From contig CAVTZG010000021.1 of assembly GCA_963739135.1 (NCBI GenBank), positions 620,001-684,000 of the forward strand: a stretch of 64,000 nucleotides of DNA, given 5' to 3'. The notes under the pieces are model-generated. The model was not told the DNA's origin and did not search any database. It saw only the letters and a list, made by a program, of their open reading frames with translations. Shown here piece by piece: positions 34,066 through 41,985 of this stretch. Source of the stretch: Palsa-504 sp963739135. Its GTDB lineage: Bacteria; Actinomycetota; Actinomycetes; Streptosporangiales; Streptosporangiaceae. A program made the translations under genes and the position numbers. Position 1 is the stretch's first letter. Every line of letters begins with the position of its first letter.

Positions 34066-35673
34066 TCACACCTCCCGGTCAGCACTGGAGAGCATGTCTG
34101 CTTCCATTATGGCCAGTTCGGCCTCATAGGCGGGCTCGCCGGCGGGCGCGATTTCCGCGGCCGCCTTCGGGCGGCCCGGCATCCAGCGCACGACCACGAA
34201 GCCGCCGGCCAGCGCCAGCGCCGCGGCGACCAGCGTGGTGATGCGCATGGCGTGCACGAACGCGTCGTTGGCCGGGCTCAGCAGGGCCCGTCCGGCCGGG
34301 CCGAGCTGCTGCGCGACCGCCTGGGTGGCGGTGATCGAGGAGGACGCCGCTGACTTTGCCGCGGCTGGCAGGCCGGCCAGCGACGGGTCGAGGGAGTTCC
34401 GGTAGAACACGGCCAGGATCGAGCCGAGGATGGCGACGCTGAGCGCGACCGCCACCTGCCGGGCGGTGTTGGTCAGCGCGGAACCCGCGCCGGCCCGCTC
34501 GCGCGGCAGCACGTCCATGACGGCGGCGGTGGCGGCCGGCATGCTGACCCCGATGGCCGCGCCCTGGACCAGGTACAGAGCTCCGAGCACCCAGATCGGG
34601 GTGGCCGTACCGAGCGTGGCGTAGCCGGTGATGGCGGCGGCCATGAGGAACATGCCGGTGGCGCCGACGGCCTTGGCGCCGTAGCGCTGGACCAGGCGGG
34701 CGCTGCGCGGCGCGGCGGCCAGCTGGCCCACGGCGAACGGCACGGTCAGCAGGCCGGCTGCCAGGGCGCTGTAACCCCGGACGTTCTGCAGGTAGAAGCT
34801 GGTGAAGAAGAAGACGCCGCCCATGCCGAAGAACACCAGCCCGAGCGCCCCGACCGAGGCAGAAAGCCGCCGGTCGCGGAACAGCCGCACGTCAAGCGAC
34901 GGGTGCGAGATCCGCGCCTCGTAGGCGGCGAAGCCGGCCAGGATGGCCAGGCCGCCCACGATCGGGCCGAGCACGTCCGGCCGCAGCCACGAGCCGCTGT
35001 CGCCGCCCTGGACGATGCCGTACACCAGGGTGACCAGGCCCGCGATGGACAGCAGCACGCCCAGGTAGTCGATCTTGCCTGCCTCCCGGTTACGGGACTC
35101 CGGCACCAGGATCGCGGCGGCGATGACGCCGGCGGCCGTGACCGGCACGTTGATCAGGAAGACCGAACCCCACCAGAAGTGGCTGAGCAGCACGCCGGCC
35201 AGTACCGGGCCGGTGGCGATGCCGATGCCGACCGCCATGGCCCACAGGCCGATGGCCCGCGGCCGCTCGGCCGGATCGAAGACGTTGGAGATGATGGAGA
35301 GCGTCTGCGGCATGACCGCGGCGCCGCCCAGGCCCATCGCGGCCCGCGCGAAGATCAGCTGCTCGGGCGACCGCGAGTAGGCCGACAGCAGCGAGGCCAG
35401 GCCGAACAGCACGAGCCCGATCATGAGCATGCGCTTGCGGCCGATCTTGTCGCCGATCACGCCGAACGTGAACAGCAGGCCGGCGAATACGAGAGTGTAG
35501 GAGTTGATCGCCCATTCGAGCTGGCTCTGGCTAGCGCCGAGGCCCCCGCGTGGCTCGGCGATAGTCTTCAGCGCCACGTTGAGCACCGTGTTGTCGATGA
35601 CGATGGCGAGCAGCCCGACGATCAGCACGCTGAGGATGACCCAGCGGCGACGTTGAATCGTCTGCGTGTCCAT
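34066..35673 (-). CDS. MFS transporter, DHA2 (EmrB/QacA) family drug exporter
   Basis: 535 residues, about 14 predicted transmembrane helices. Family motifs are visible: 'LDTTV'-like motif D1 as 'AIVIDNTVLNVALKTIA', motif A 'GVIGDKIGRKRMLMIGL', and motif C region 'GPVLAGVLLSHFWWGSVFLI'. Such exporters use the proton gradient to extrude lipophilic cations, dyes or antibiotics; the substrate is unknown. I chose ATG 35673 because GGAAGG lies directly upstream. The upstream extension to 35787 reads through a 9-bp repeat (QELQELQEL) and is unlikely to be translated. Confidence 0.9.
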   Translation of the reverse strand: MDTQTIQRRRWVILSVLIVGLLAIVIDNTVLNVALKTIAEPRGGLGASQSQLEWAINSYTLVFAGLLFTFGVIGDKIGRKRMLMIGLVLFGLASLLSAYSRSPEQLIFARAAMGLGGAAVMPQTLSIISNVFDPAERPRAIGLWAMAVGIGIATGPVLAGVLLSHFWWGSVFLINVPVTAAGVIAAAILVPESRNREAGKIDYLGVLLSIAGLVTLVYGIVQGGDSGSWLRPDVLGPIVGGLAILAGFAAYEARISHPSLDVRLFRDRRLSASVGALGLVFFGMGGVFFFTSFYLQNVRGYSALAAGLLTVPFAVGQLAAAPRSARLVQRYGAKAVGATGMFLMAAAITGYATLGTATPIWVLGALYLVQGAAIGVSMPAATAAVMDVLPRERAGAGSALTNTARQVAVALSVAILGSILAVFYRNSLDPSLAGLPAAAKSAASSSITATQAVAQQLGPAGRALLSPANDAFVHAMRITTLVAAALALAGGFVVVRWMPGRPKAAAEIAPAGEPAYEAELAIMEADMLSSADREV

Positions 35674-35690
35674 GTGTCCCTTCCGGATCA

Positions 35691-35717
35691 CTTGAAGCTC
35701 TTGAAGCTCTTGAAGCT
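35691..35717. repeat. 9-bp tandem repeat, 3 copies, in the leader of the MFS gene
   Basis: cttgaagct three times, ending 18 bp upstream of the MFS start codon on the transcribed side. It could alter leader spacing or mRNA structure if copy number varies. Confidence 0.7.
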
Positions 35718-35791
35718 CTTGCGCGGAACGGGGAAGGCTCACGGCCATCAGTGTGTTGCCATGAGCAGGACTTCCCAGGTCCCGCAACTAT

Positions 35792-35814
35792 CGATACGAA
35801 ACGGTCTCGTATCG
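35792..35814. promoter_or_regulatory. Palindromic TetR-type operator upstream of the MFS-TetR operon
   Basis: Perfect 8-bp arms CGATACGA and TCGTATCG flank a 7-bp spacer (AACGGTC). The site lies about 120 bp upstream of the MFS start, where a promoter is expected, and has the size and symmetry of TetR-family operators. The rest of the gap 35674-36092 contains the 9-bp repeat, a 17-bp core of the dispersed element at 35919-35935, and nothing else recognised. Confidence 0.6.
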
Positions 35815-36723
35815 GAATCTATTTCCCGGCTTTGCGATCCGGGTCTGTGATCCAGGTCACATTTTGGCTCAGGCCATAGCAGGCTGCGGGTCCCGCTCCG
35901 GTGCCCAGTTCACGATGGGCCGAACGGGCCGTGGTGCTTGCTCGCGCCCTGCTCCGCGCTCGGGGTGGCCGGGCGCGTACACCGATCAGGTCGCGGTCCC
36001 GCCAAGCAGAAGTGATCCCGTAGCGGCGTTCGAATTAGCGTGGACAGTTACCTCCGTTATTTGACCCTGTCCACAATCACGGGAGGGCGGGGTCAGGACG
36101 GGAGGATGTCAGCCTGGCGGAGCAGGCCTGAAGCCGGATCGATGACCAGGCTCAGCGTGAGCGTGGCGTGCTCGCCCTCCAGTTCCGCCGCGGCCGCGGC
36201 GGCACCGTCGCCCGCCCGCCAGACGCCGAGGCGGCACTGGCCGGCCCAGGCGGAGCCCATGCGCAAGCGGCGGGCCAGCAGGCTGGCATCCACTGTGCCG
36301 GCGGCCGGGATCCTGGCGGGCCAGCCCTGTTCGCTGCCGTTCATCCAGGCCAGCAGCGCGTCCAGCACGTCGCCCAGCGGCGTGCCCGCGGCCGGCGGCA
36401 CGGCCAGCGTCAGGGACTGCACCCGGGGCGGGCGCTCGGGGTTGAGCTGGATCTGGGCCTGGATCACGCCGCGCTCTCCGGCCAGCCACCACCGGCAGTG
36501 CGCCGGGGTGTCGAACTCGGGCTCACGGGAGGTGTCGTCGCGGAATTCCCCGATGCGCTCGCGGATCAGGGAAATGACCCGCCGCCGTTCGGCGAACGGC
36601 GCGTCCTGGGCGACGTTGGGCGAGAACAGGCGGTCTGCCTGGGCGTCGTCCCAGGACCGCAGCAGGGCGCTGACCGCGTCCCGCGCGGCCAGCGTCTCCG
36701 GCCAGGGCCCGGGGCCGCCGGCC

Positions 36724-36818
36724 GGGCTGCCCTGGGCTGGGCTGCCCTGGGCTGGGCTGCCCTGGGCCGGGCTGCCCCGGGCCGGGCTGCCCCGGGCCGG
36801 GCTGCCCCGGGCCGGGCG
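36724..36818. repeat. 15-bp GC-rich tandem repeat, about 6 copies, at the second frame break of the serine hydrolase gene
   Basis: Unit gggctgccctgggct and its variant gggctgccccgggcc alternate about six times. In frame it would encode runs of PGAAR or PRAAQ. Confidence 0.8.
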
Positions 36819-37310
36819 GGGGCGAGGGCGACGCCGTAGCCCCAGGCCGGCGGCTGGCGGTGCGGTATGACGGTGGCCAGGAGCCTGGCGGCCAGCGCCA
36901 TCATGGCGGAATAGGTGCTGTTGCCGAGCGCGATCACGCCGGTGCCGGTGGCCGGGTGCCAGCGCATGTTGCTGCCGAACCCCGGGTACCCGCCGCTGTG
37001 GCTGACCACCCGGCCCAGGTCGGGGTACTCCTCGACGAACAGCCCGAAGCCGTACGCCGACAGCGCGGGCAGCGTGTCCCCGGGAAAGGCCGCCGGCTTG
37101 TCCCAGCCGGTCAGCACCTGCGGCAGCTGCATCTCCCGGCGGGTGGCCCGCTGCACCGGATGCCATCCGCCGGCCTGCGGATCCCCGGGCGGGAACGCGG
37201 CGGCGAAGCCGGATACCCAGCGGGTGAGGTCCCGCACGCAGCTGAACACCCCGCCCATCGGGGCGAACGCGCCGCACGGTTCCAGCGGCACCTCCGACCA
37301 GTGTTGATCC

Positions 37311-37417
37311 GGGGGGACGACCCTGCTGGTCTTCCCGGGGGGGATTCCATCCCCCCGGACCCCCCTGGCGGACCCCCCGATCACGGGGGGGCTGTCCGCC
37401 CCCCCGTATCCCCCCGA
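37311..37417. repeat. Cluster of G and C homopolymer tracts inside the serine hydrolase gene
   Basis: About ten runs of six or seven G or C occur within 107 bp (for example ccgggggggattccatcccc and cacgggggggctgtccgccc). Several are arranged as inverted pairs that could fold into hairpins or G-quadruplexes. The segment interrupts an otherwise conserved protein domain and looks inserted. Confidence 0.7.
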
Positions 37418-38148
37418 CGGTAGCCGCGGGCCAGCGCGTACCCGTCGAACTCCGCCGCCTCGAACCCGGTGCTGGTCATGCCCAGGGGCCGCAGCAGCCG
37501 GTCGCCGATGTAGTCCTGGTAGGCGGCGCCGGTAACGGCGGTGATGACCCGGCCGAGGATCGCGTAGCCCAGGTTGGAGTACTCGAAGCGGGTGCCGGGG
37601 GCCCAGTTGAAACCCACGCCGCCGGCCAGGAACTTGGCGAATTCCTCGAGCGGCAGCCCCTGCTGCCGGTCGCCCCACGGGTCGTCGGTGGGGAAGCCGG
37701 CGGTCATGGTCAGCAGGTGCCGCAGCGACACCCGGGCCGAGTCCGGGCTGGCCAGCGGCCAGCCGCGCAGCTCGGGGACATACTCCTCGGCCGGGTCGTC
37801 GAGGTTCAGCGCCCCGTCGTCGCGCAGCGCCAGTATCGCGGAGGCGGTGAAGCTCTTGGTCATCGAGGCGATGCGGAATACCGTGCCGGCATCCGGCGGC
37901 GGCCCGTCCAGGTACCGCTGGCCCAGCCCAGCGGCGTGCACGAGCTCGCCGTCCATCACGATCCCGTAGGCCAGACCGGGCTGGCCGCCTCGCTGCTGGT
38001 AGCCGGCCGCCAGCGCGTCCACGTCCGCGAAATCAACCATCGCCCCAGTCTTCCAGAACGGTTCGGTTACCACTTGGCGACCTGGCGTGCGATTATTTAA
38101 CCGTCCGGGTACGCCGCGAGGGCGACACGAGACGCGGAGGTTACGACG

Positions 38149-39039
38149 ATGTCACACGATGCTGCTTCACGCGTGGCCGCGACAGGACAGCGGACCACTC
38201 CCGAGCCCCAGCACGCAGGGATACTGTACGGCGGGTCCGGCACCGGGCGCCGGGTCACCGTCCGCGATATTGCCGCCGCGAAGGCCCGTGGCGAGAAGTG
38301 GCCGATGCTCACCGCCTACGACGCGCTCACCGCCGGGATCTTCGACCGGGCCGGGATTCCCGTGCTGCTGGTGGGCGATTCGGCCGCGATGGTGGTCTAC
38401 GGGCACGACACCACGATCCCGGTCACCGTTGATGACCTGATCCCGCTGGCCGCCGCCGTGGTACGTGGCACCAGCCGGGCCCTGGTCGTGGCCGACCTGC
38501 CGTTCGGGTCCTATCAGGTCTCCGCGTCCGCGGCGCTGGACACCGCGACCCGCTTCCTGAAGGAGACCGGCGCGCACGCGGTCAAGCTCGAGGGCGGCCA
38601 GCGGGTGGCGCACCAGGTCGAGGAGCTGGTCTCGGCCGGGATCCCGGTGATGGCCCACATCGGCCTGACGCCCCAGTCGGTCAACGCGTTCGGCGGCTAC
38701 CGGGTCCAGGGCCGCGGCGAGGACGGCGAACGCCTGCTGCATGACGCCAAGGTCCTGCAGGCGGCCGGCGCGTTTTCTGTCGTGCTCGAGTGTGTGCCCA
38801 CCTCCCTGGCCGCCCAGGTGACCGACGCCCTGACCATCCCCACCATCGGCATCGGGGCCGGCCCGGCCTGCGACGCTCAGGTCCTGGTCTGGCAGGACAT
38901 GGCAGGCCTGTCTCCGCGCACGGCCAAGTTCGTCAAGAAGTACGCCGACCTGGCCACCATCCTCGGCGAGGCGGCGGCCGCCTTCGCCGAAGACGTCGCC
39001 AGCGGCGCCTTCCCCGACCAGGAGCATTCCTACCGCTGA
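38149..39039 (+). CDS. panB: 3-methyl-2-oxobutanoate hydroxymethyltransferase (ketopantoate hydroxymethyltransferase)
   Basis: 296 residues from ATG with GGAGG upstream. Makes ketopantoate from alpha-ketoisovalerate and methylene-tetrahydrofolate, the first step to pantothenate and coenzyme A. Family motifs are clear: 'KWPMLTAYDALTAGIFDRAG', the metal Asp in 'VLLVGDSAAMVVYGHDTT', 'HAVKLEGGQ', 'VMAHIGLTPQSVNAFGGYRV', the catalytic Glu in 'SVVLECVP', and 'TIGIGAGPACDAQVLVWQD'. An N-terminal tail of about 30 residues (MSHDAASRVAATG...) is typical of actinobacteria. Confidence 0.96.
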   Translation: MSHDAASRVAATGQRTTPEPQHAGILYGGSGTGRRVTVRDIAAAKARGEKWPMLTAYDALTAGIFDRAGIPVLLVGDSAAMVVYGHDTTIPVTVDDLIPLAAAVVRGTSRALVVADLPFGSYQVSASAALDTATRFLKETGAHAVKLEGGQRVAHQVEELVSAGIPVMAHIGLTPQSVNAFGGYRVQGRGEDGERLLHDAKVLQAAGAFSVVLECVPTSLAAQVTDALTIPTIGIGAGPACDAQVLVWQDMAGLSPRTAKFVKKYADLATILGEAAAAFAEDVASGAFPDQEHSYR

Positions 39040-39061
39040 GCCGGCCGGCGCCCGCGGCTGG

Positions 39062-39183
39062 TCACGCCTGGCCAGCCACGAGCTCGACCTCGAAGCCATC
39101 GGTGTTGGCCAGGTAGGCGGCGTAATGATCCGGTCCGCCCGCGTGCGGGTGGGTCTCGGGGAACAGCAGCGTCCAGCCGGTTC
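39062..39183 (-). pseudogene. C-terminal fragment of a VOC/glyoxalase-family protein
   Basis: Reads 'GWTLLFPETHPHAGGPDHYA' then AYLANTDGFEVELVAGQA and stop, the characteristic end of vicinal-oxygen-chelate proteins (HAGGPDHYAAYLxDPDGFEVELVA). The N-terminal half is missing, and the fragment abuts a Nudix N-terminal fragment in another frame. Confidence 0.65.
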
Positions 39184-39363
39184 ACGGGTCAGGGCCGCAT
39201 GGCTCGGCTCGCCGAACCGGACCCGGCTGCCCGGCTGGAACCAGTAGTCGAGGGTGTCGACCGTGACCACCAGCACCTGCTCGGCGCGGCTGATGACGGC
39301 GGCCACCCGCAGGTTGAAGGTCCCGGCCGGCCCGTGCCAGGAGATATCGGACGCGGTGCTCAC
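39184..39363 (-). pseudogene. N-terminal fragment of a Nudix hydrolase
   Basis: From GTG 39363 it reads MSTASDISWHGPAG, then 'LRVAAVISRAEQVLVVTVDT' and 'YWFQPGSRVRFGEPSHAALT', matching the Nudix N-terminus up to the beginning of the Nudix box (GGxVxxGEs..AlxRE). It stops there: the REUXEE part is gone and the sequence switches to a VOC fragment. A deletion joining two genes is the likely cause. Confidence 0.6.
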
Positions 39364-39495
39364 CGTGGTTCATCCTTTCCGGCGGGCGGGATGGCCTCGA
39401 TCCCTCACACTCTCACGGCCGGGACCGGTGTGGCAGAGTGGCGCCAGTACACGCGATGTCATTCCTGGCAAGCAGAATGGTGGAGGGCGAGGCGG

Positions 39496-40200
39496 ATGGA
39501 ACCGATGCCGGAGGACTGGGACAGGGCCGTTGCAGTGGTCGCTCATCCCGATGATCTGGAGTACGGGGTGGCCGCAGCGGTGGCCCGCTGGACCGGGCAG
39601 GGCAAAGAGGTGACCTACCTGCTCGCCACCAGGGGCGAGGCCGGGATCGCGGGCATGCCGCCCGATCTGGTCGGGCCGCTGCGCATGGACGAAGAACGGC
39701 GCAGCGCCGAGGTGGTGGGCGCGAGCCAGGTGCTGTTCCTGGACCATCAGGACGGGCTGGTAGAATACGGCGTGCCGCTGCGCCGCGACCTGGCCACCCA
39801 GTTCCGCAGGCTGCAGCCCGAGGTGGTCATCACGATGAGTTTCGATCTCACCTGGGGCGAAGTGGGCCCGGTCAATCACGCCGACCACCGGGCCGTAGGA
39901 CTGGCCGTGCTCGACGCATGCCGGGACGCCGCCAACGGGTGGGTGTTCCCCGAGGCGGGCACGCCGTGCACCGGCATCCGCGACGCGTACGTGGCCTCGA
40001 CCGGAAATCCGACGCATTTCGTGGACGTCACCGCCACCATTGACGCAGGCATCGCGTCGCTGCGCGAGCACCGGGCCTATATCGACGGCCTGGGCCGCGA
40101 CTTCGATCCGGATGAGTTCCTGCGGAATATGGCGGGTTACGTCGGCCTCGGCGCCGGATGCGAGTACGCCATCGGCTTCCGCCGCTATCCCATGGGGTAG
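39496..40200 (+). CDS. PIG-L family (LmbE-like) zinc deacetylase
   Basis: 234 residues from ATG with GGAGGGCGAGG upstream. The zinc site is 'VVAHPDDLEYG' with the partner His in 'NHADHRAVGLAVLDAC'. Typical features 'YLLATRGEAGI', 'RMDEERRSAEVVGA' and 'LFLDHQDGLVEY' are present. Family members deacetylate N-acetylglucosaminyl conjugates such as mycothiol precursors and their S-conjugates, or other small molecules. This one is not clearly MshB or Mca and I leave the substrate open. Confidence 0.9.
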   Translation: MEPMPEDWDRAVAVVAHPDDLEYGVAAAVARWTGQGKEVTYLLATRGEAGIAGMPPDLVGPLRMDEERRSAEVVGASQVLFLDHQDGLVEYGVPLRRDLATQFRRLQPEVVITMSFDLTWGEVGPVNHADHRAVGLAVLDACRDAANGWVFPEAGTPCTGIRDAYVASTGNPTHFVDVTATIDAGIASLREHRAYIDGLGRDFDPDEFLRNMAGYVGLGAGCEYAIGFRRYPMG

Positions 40201-40323
40201 TGCTTTCCTGGAGCTGCGCGAAGGAGGTGCGGAACATTCGGTGAGTTCCCGACCTCAGAAGGCGCCAGGTGGCGCATAGGTCATCAGGCAGGTGCCTTTC
40301 GCCGCTGACCTGCTACGCATACA

Positions 40324-40360
40324 GCGAGGCCCCTCCATGTATGAGATGGAGGGGCCTCGC
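40324..40360. terminator. Strong hairpin, likely transcription terminator
   Basis: Perfect 15-bp arms GCGAGGCCCCTCCAT and ATGGAGGGGCCTCGC flank a 7-nt loop (gtatgag). There is no U-run, as is common in actinomycetes. It lies 124 bp after the PIG-L gene and could terminate from either side. Confidence 0.75.
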
Positions 40361-40572
40361 CTGGCCTGCCGCACCAGGCTGCCGGCTGCCCGGCGGTCCA
40401 GCGCTTCGGCCGCCCGCCAGGGCCAGGCACCCGCATGAGAATCCGGTTTCCCGGCCTCTCCCGCGTTCCGGGGCTTCCCCCGGGCGGTGCCCGTTTCCGA
40501 CGGTGAACTATTTTTACTGCCTCGGGTGAGCACGGCGCAAGAGCCCGGCGGCAATTATTTCTAAATTCTCCG

Positions 40573-40656
40573 GCATCCACAGCATATCCACAGAATAGCC
40601 GCGGTTTTCCGCACGTCGCGGTCATTATCCACGGCATAATTCACAGGTCATCCACA
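40573..40656 (+). promoter_or_regulatory. Cluster of four DnaA-box-like 9-mers in a gene-free stretch
   Basis: gcatccaca (40573), atatccaca (40584), ttatccacg (40625) and tcatccaca (40648) each resemble the DnaA box TTATCCACA and all face the same way. They lie in a 549-bp gap (40201-40749) that is less GC-rich than its surroundings and also holds the hairpin above. No replication genes are nearby, so an origin is unlikely; a DnaA-titration or regulatory site is possible. Confidence 0.4.
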
Positions 40657-40749
40657 GGTCACGATCGGTAGCCCGGGAAATACCTGGATATCTCGCGGCG
40701 GGCAGGCTAGGCCTTTCCTCGCCGGTTTATCCAGCCTCATCGGCTCCAT

Positions 40750-41127
40750 TCAGGCCGGAGGTGATCCGCCGGCCTGAGGCTTGCGGCCCAGGTTCAGCAG
40801 CCGCTGCTCGAAGTCGGCCCAGCTCTTGCTCCACTCGGTGAACGGGCCGAGCATCTGCTCCATCACCGCGAGCTGCTGGTCGAAGGCAGACAGCTGGGCT
40901 TGCAGCGCCTCGATGCTGCGCCGCTGCGCGGCGATGGTGTCGTGGAGGGAGGTCAGCTGGGCCGCGGACATGGCGCCGGGCAGCGGCAGCCCGCCGGGAG
41001 TCGCCGGGAGACGGTCACGCAGTCCGGCCATGCTCTCCAGCCTCTCGGTGTTGGCCCTCAGCTGGGCGATGAGGTCACTGACCAAGCCGGGAATCAGGCC
41101 CGATGAGCTGGATTCTTCATCGGCCAT
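40750..41127 (-). CDS. Hypothetical coiled-coil protein (125 aa)
   Basis: Starts ATG 41127 with AAGGAG 8-9 nt upstream. The sequence is mostly helical with heptads ('LVSDLIAQLRANTERLESMA', 'LHDTIAAQRRSIEALQAQLS', 'FDQQLAVMEQMLGPF'). No family is recognised. It follows the enoyl-CoA hydratase-like gene by 21 bp on the same strand, so the two are probably cotranscribed. Confidence 0.65.
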   Translation of the reverse strand: MADEESSSSGLIPGLVSDLIAQLRANTERLESMAGLRDRLPATPGGLPLPGAMSAAQLTSLHDTIAAQRRSIEALQAQLSAFDQQLAVMEQMLGPFTEWSKSWADFEQRLLNLGRKPQAGGSPPA

Positions 41128-41148
41128 GGGTATCGCTCCTTCAGTTAG

Positions 41149-41931
41149 TCAGTCAGTCCGGTCGCGGCGCCAGCGCGGCTTGCGCTTGTCCAGGAAGGCC
41201 CGCATCCCTTCCCGCGCGTCGGGAAGCTGGCTGGTGGCCGCCATGACCTCGATCGCGTAGGCGTAGGCCTTGGGCTGGTCCAGGTCAATCTGTGCATACA
41301 GGGCCTGCTTGCCGATGCCCTTGCTGTCCGCTGACCCGCGGGTCACCCGTTCCAGCAGGTCGGCGACCGCGTTATCGAGCTGGGCCGCGGGCACCACCCG
41401 GTTGACCAGCCCCCAGTCCAGCGCGGTCCGCGCGTCGATGACGTCCCCCGACATGGCCATCTCGGCGGCGCGTTTCCTGCCGATGTTCCTGGCGACGGCC
41501 ACCATAGGGGTGTGGCAGAACCAGCCGCCCTTGCCGCCGGGCGCGGCGAAGCCCGCGTCTTCGCTGGCCACGGCCAGATCCGTGCTCGCCACCAGCTGGC
41601 AGCCGGCCGCCGTGGCCAGGCCGTGCACCCGGGCCACCACCGGCTGGGGCACCTGCTGGATCAACGTCATCAGCTCGGTGCAGGTGGTCAGCAGCGCGCG
41701 GACCTGCAGCAGGTCAGCCTCGACCACATCGGCGAAGTCGTGCCCGGCGCTGAACACCGGGCCGTTCCCGGCCAGCACGATGCCCAGGGCGTCGCTGCTG
41801 GCGGCCTCGCCGAACGCGGCGATCAGCTCGCGCATATGCGCCAGCGACAAGGCGTTGCGGCGCTGCGGACGGTTCATCGTGATGGTGGTGAACTCGCCCG
41901 AACGCTCGACCAGGATGTGCTCGAAGCCCAT
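41149..41931 (-). CDS. Enoyl-CoA hydratase/isomerase (crotonase) superfamily protein lacking the usual catalytic glutamates
   Basis: 260 residues from ATG with GGGAGAG upstream. Oxyanion-hole motifs are 'GPVFSAGHDFADV' and 'HGLATAAGCQLVASTDLAVA'. At the two positions where true hydratases have Glu, this protein has Gln (AAGCQL) and Gly (FAAPGGKGG), so simple hydration of enoyl-CoA is unlikely. The C-terminal 'YAYAIEVMAATSQLPDAREG' and 'RAFLDKRKPRW' are typical of the family. It resembles the ECHDC3-type group, whose chemistry is not settled. Confidence 0.85.
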   Translation of the reverse strand: MGFEHILVERSGEFTTITMNRPQRRNALSLAHMRELIAAFGEAASSDALGIVLAGNGPVFSAGHDFADVVEADLLQVRALLTTCTELMTLIQQVPQPVVARVHGLATAAGCQLVASTDLAVASEDAGFAAPGGKGGWFCHTPMVAVARNIGRKRAAEMAMSGDVIDARTALDWGLVNRVVPAAQLDNAVADLLERVTRGSADSKGIGKQALYAQIDLDQPKAYAYAIEVMAATSQLPDAREGMRAFLDKRKPRWRRDRTD

Positions 41932-41985
41932 GATCTCTCCCTGCCTGCAGCCTACGCCTGGCAGGGGCGGTTCAGCACGTGGCGG

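Larger units (their letters stand above)
36093..38040 (-). pseudogene. Beta-lactamase-family serine hydrolase, coding frame broken at two low-complexity tracts
   Basis: From ATG 38040 (MVDFADVDALAAGYQQRGG) the frame gives SxxK in 'RIASMTKSFTASAIL' and YxN in 'TRFEYSNLGYAILG'. It is then interrupted after 'YALARGYRR' by a G/C homopolymer-rich stretch (37311-37417). The domain resumes in another frame with 'VPLEPCGAFAPMGGVFSCVR' and HxG 'VSHSGGYPGFGSNMRWHP', then enters a 15-bp repeat tract (36724-36818). The frame changes again there before a C-terminal lipocalin-like extension ('SALLRSWDDAQADRLFSP' to 'SGLLRQADILPS'). All catalytic motifs survive, so the damage is confined to the two tracts. 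It may be a pseudogene, a phase-variable gene, or two sequencing errors. Confidence 0.75.

Noticed and set aside
40573..40656. Chromosomal origin of replication
   Set aside because: No dnaA, dnaN or gyr genes nearby and only four weak boxes.
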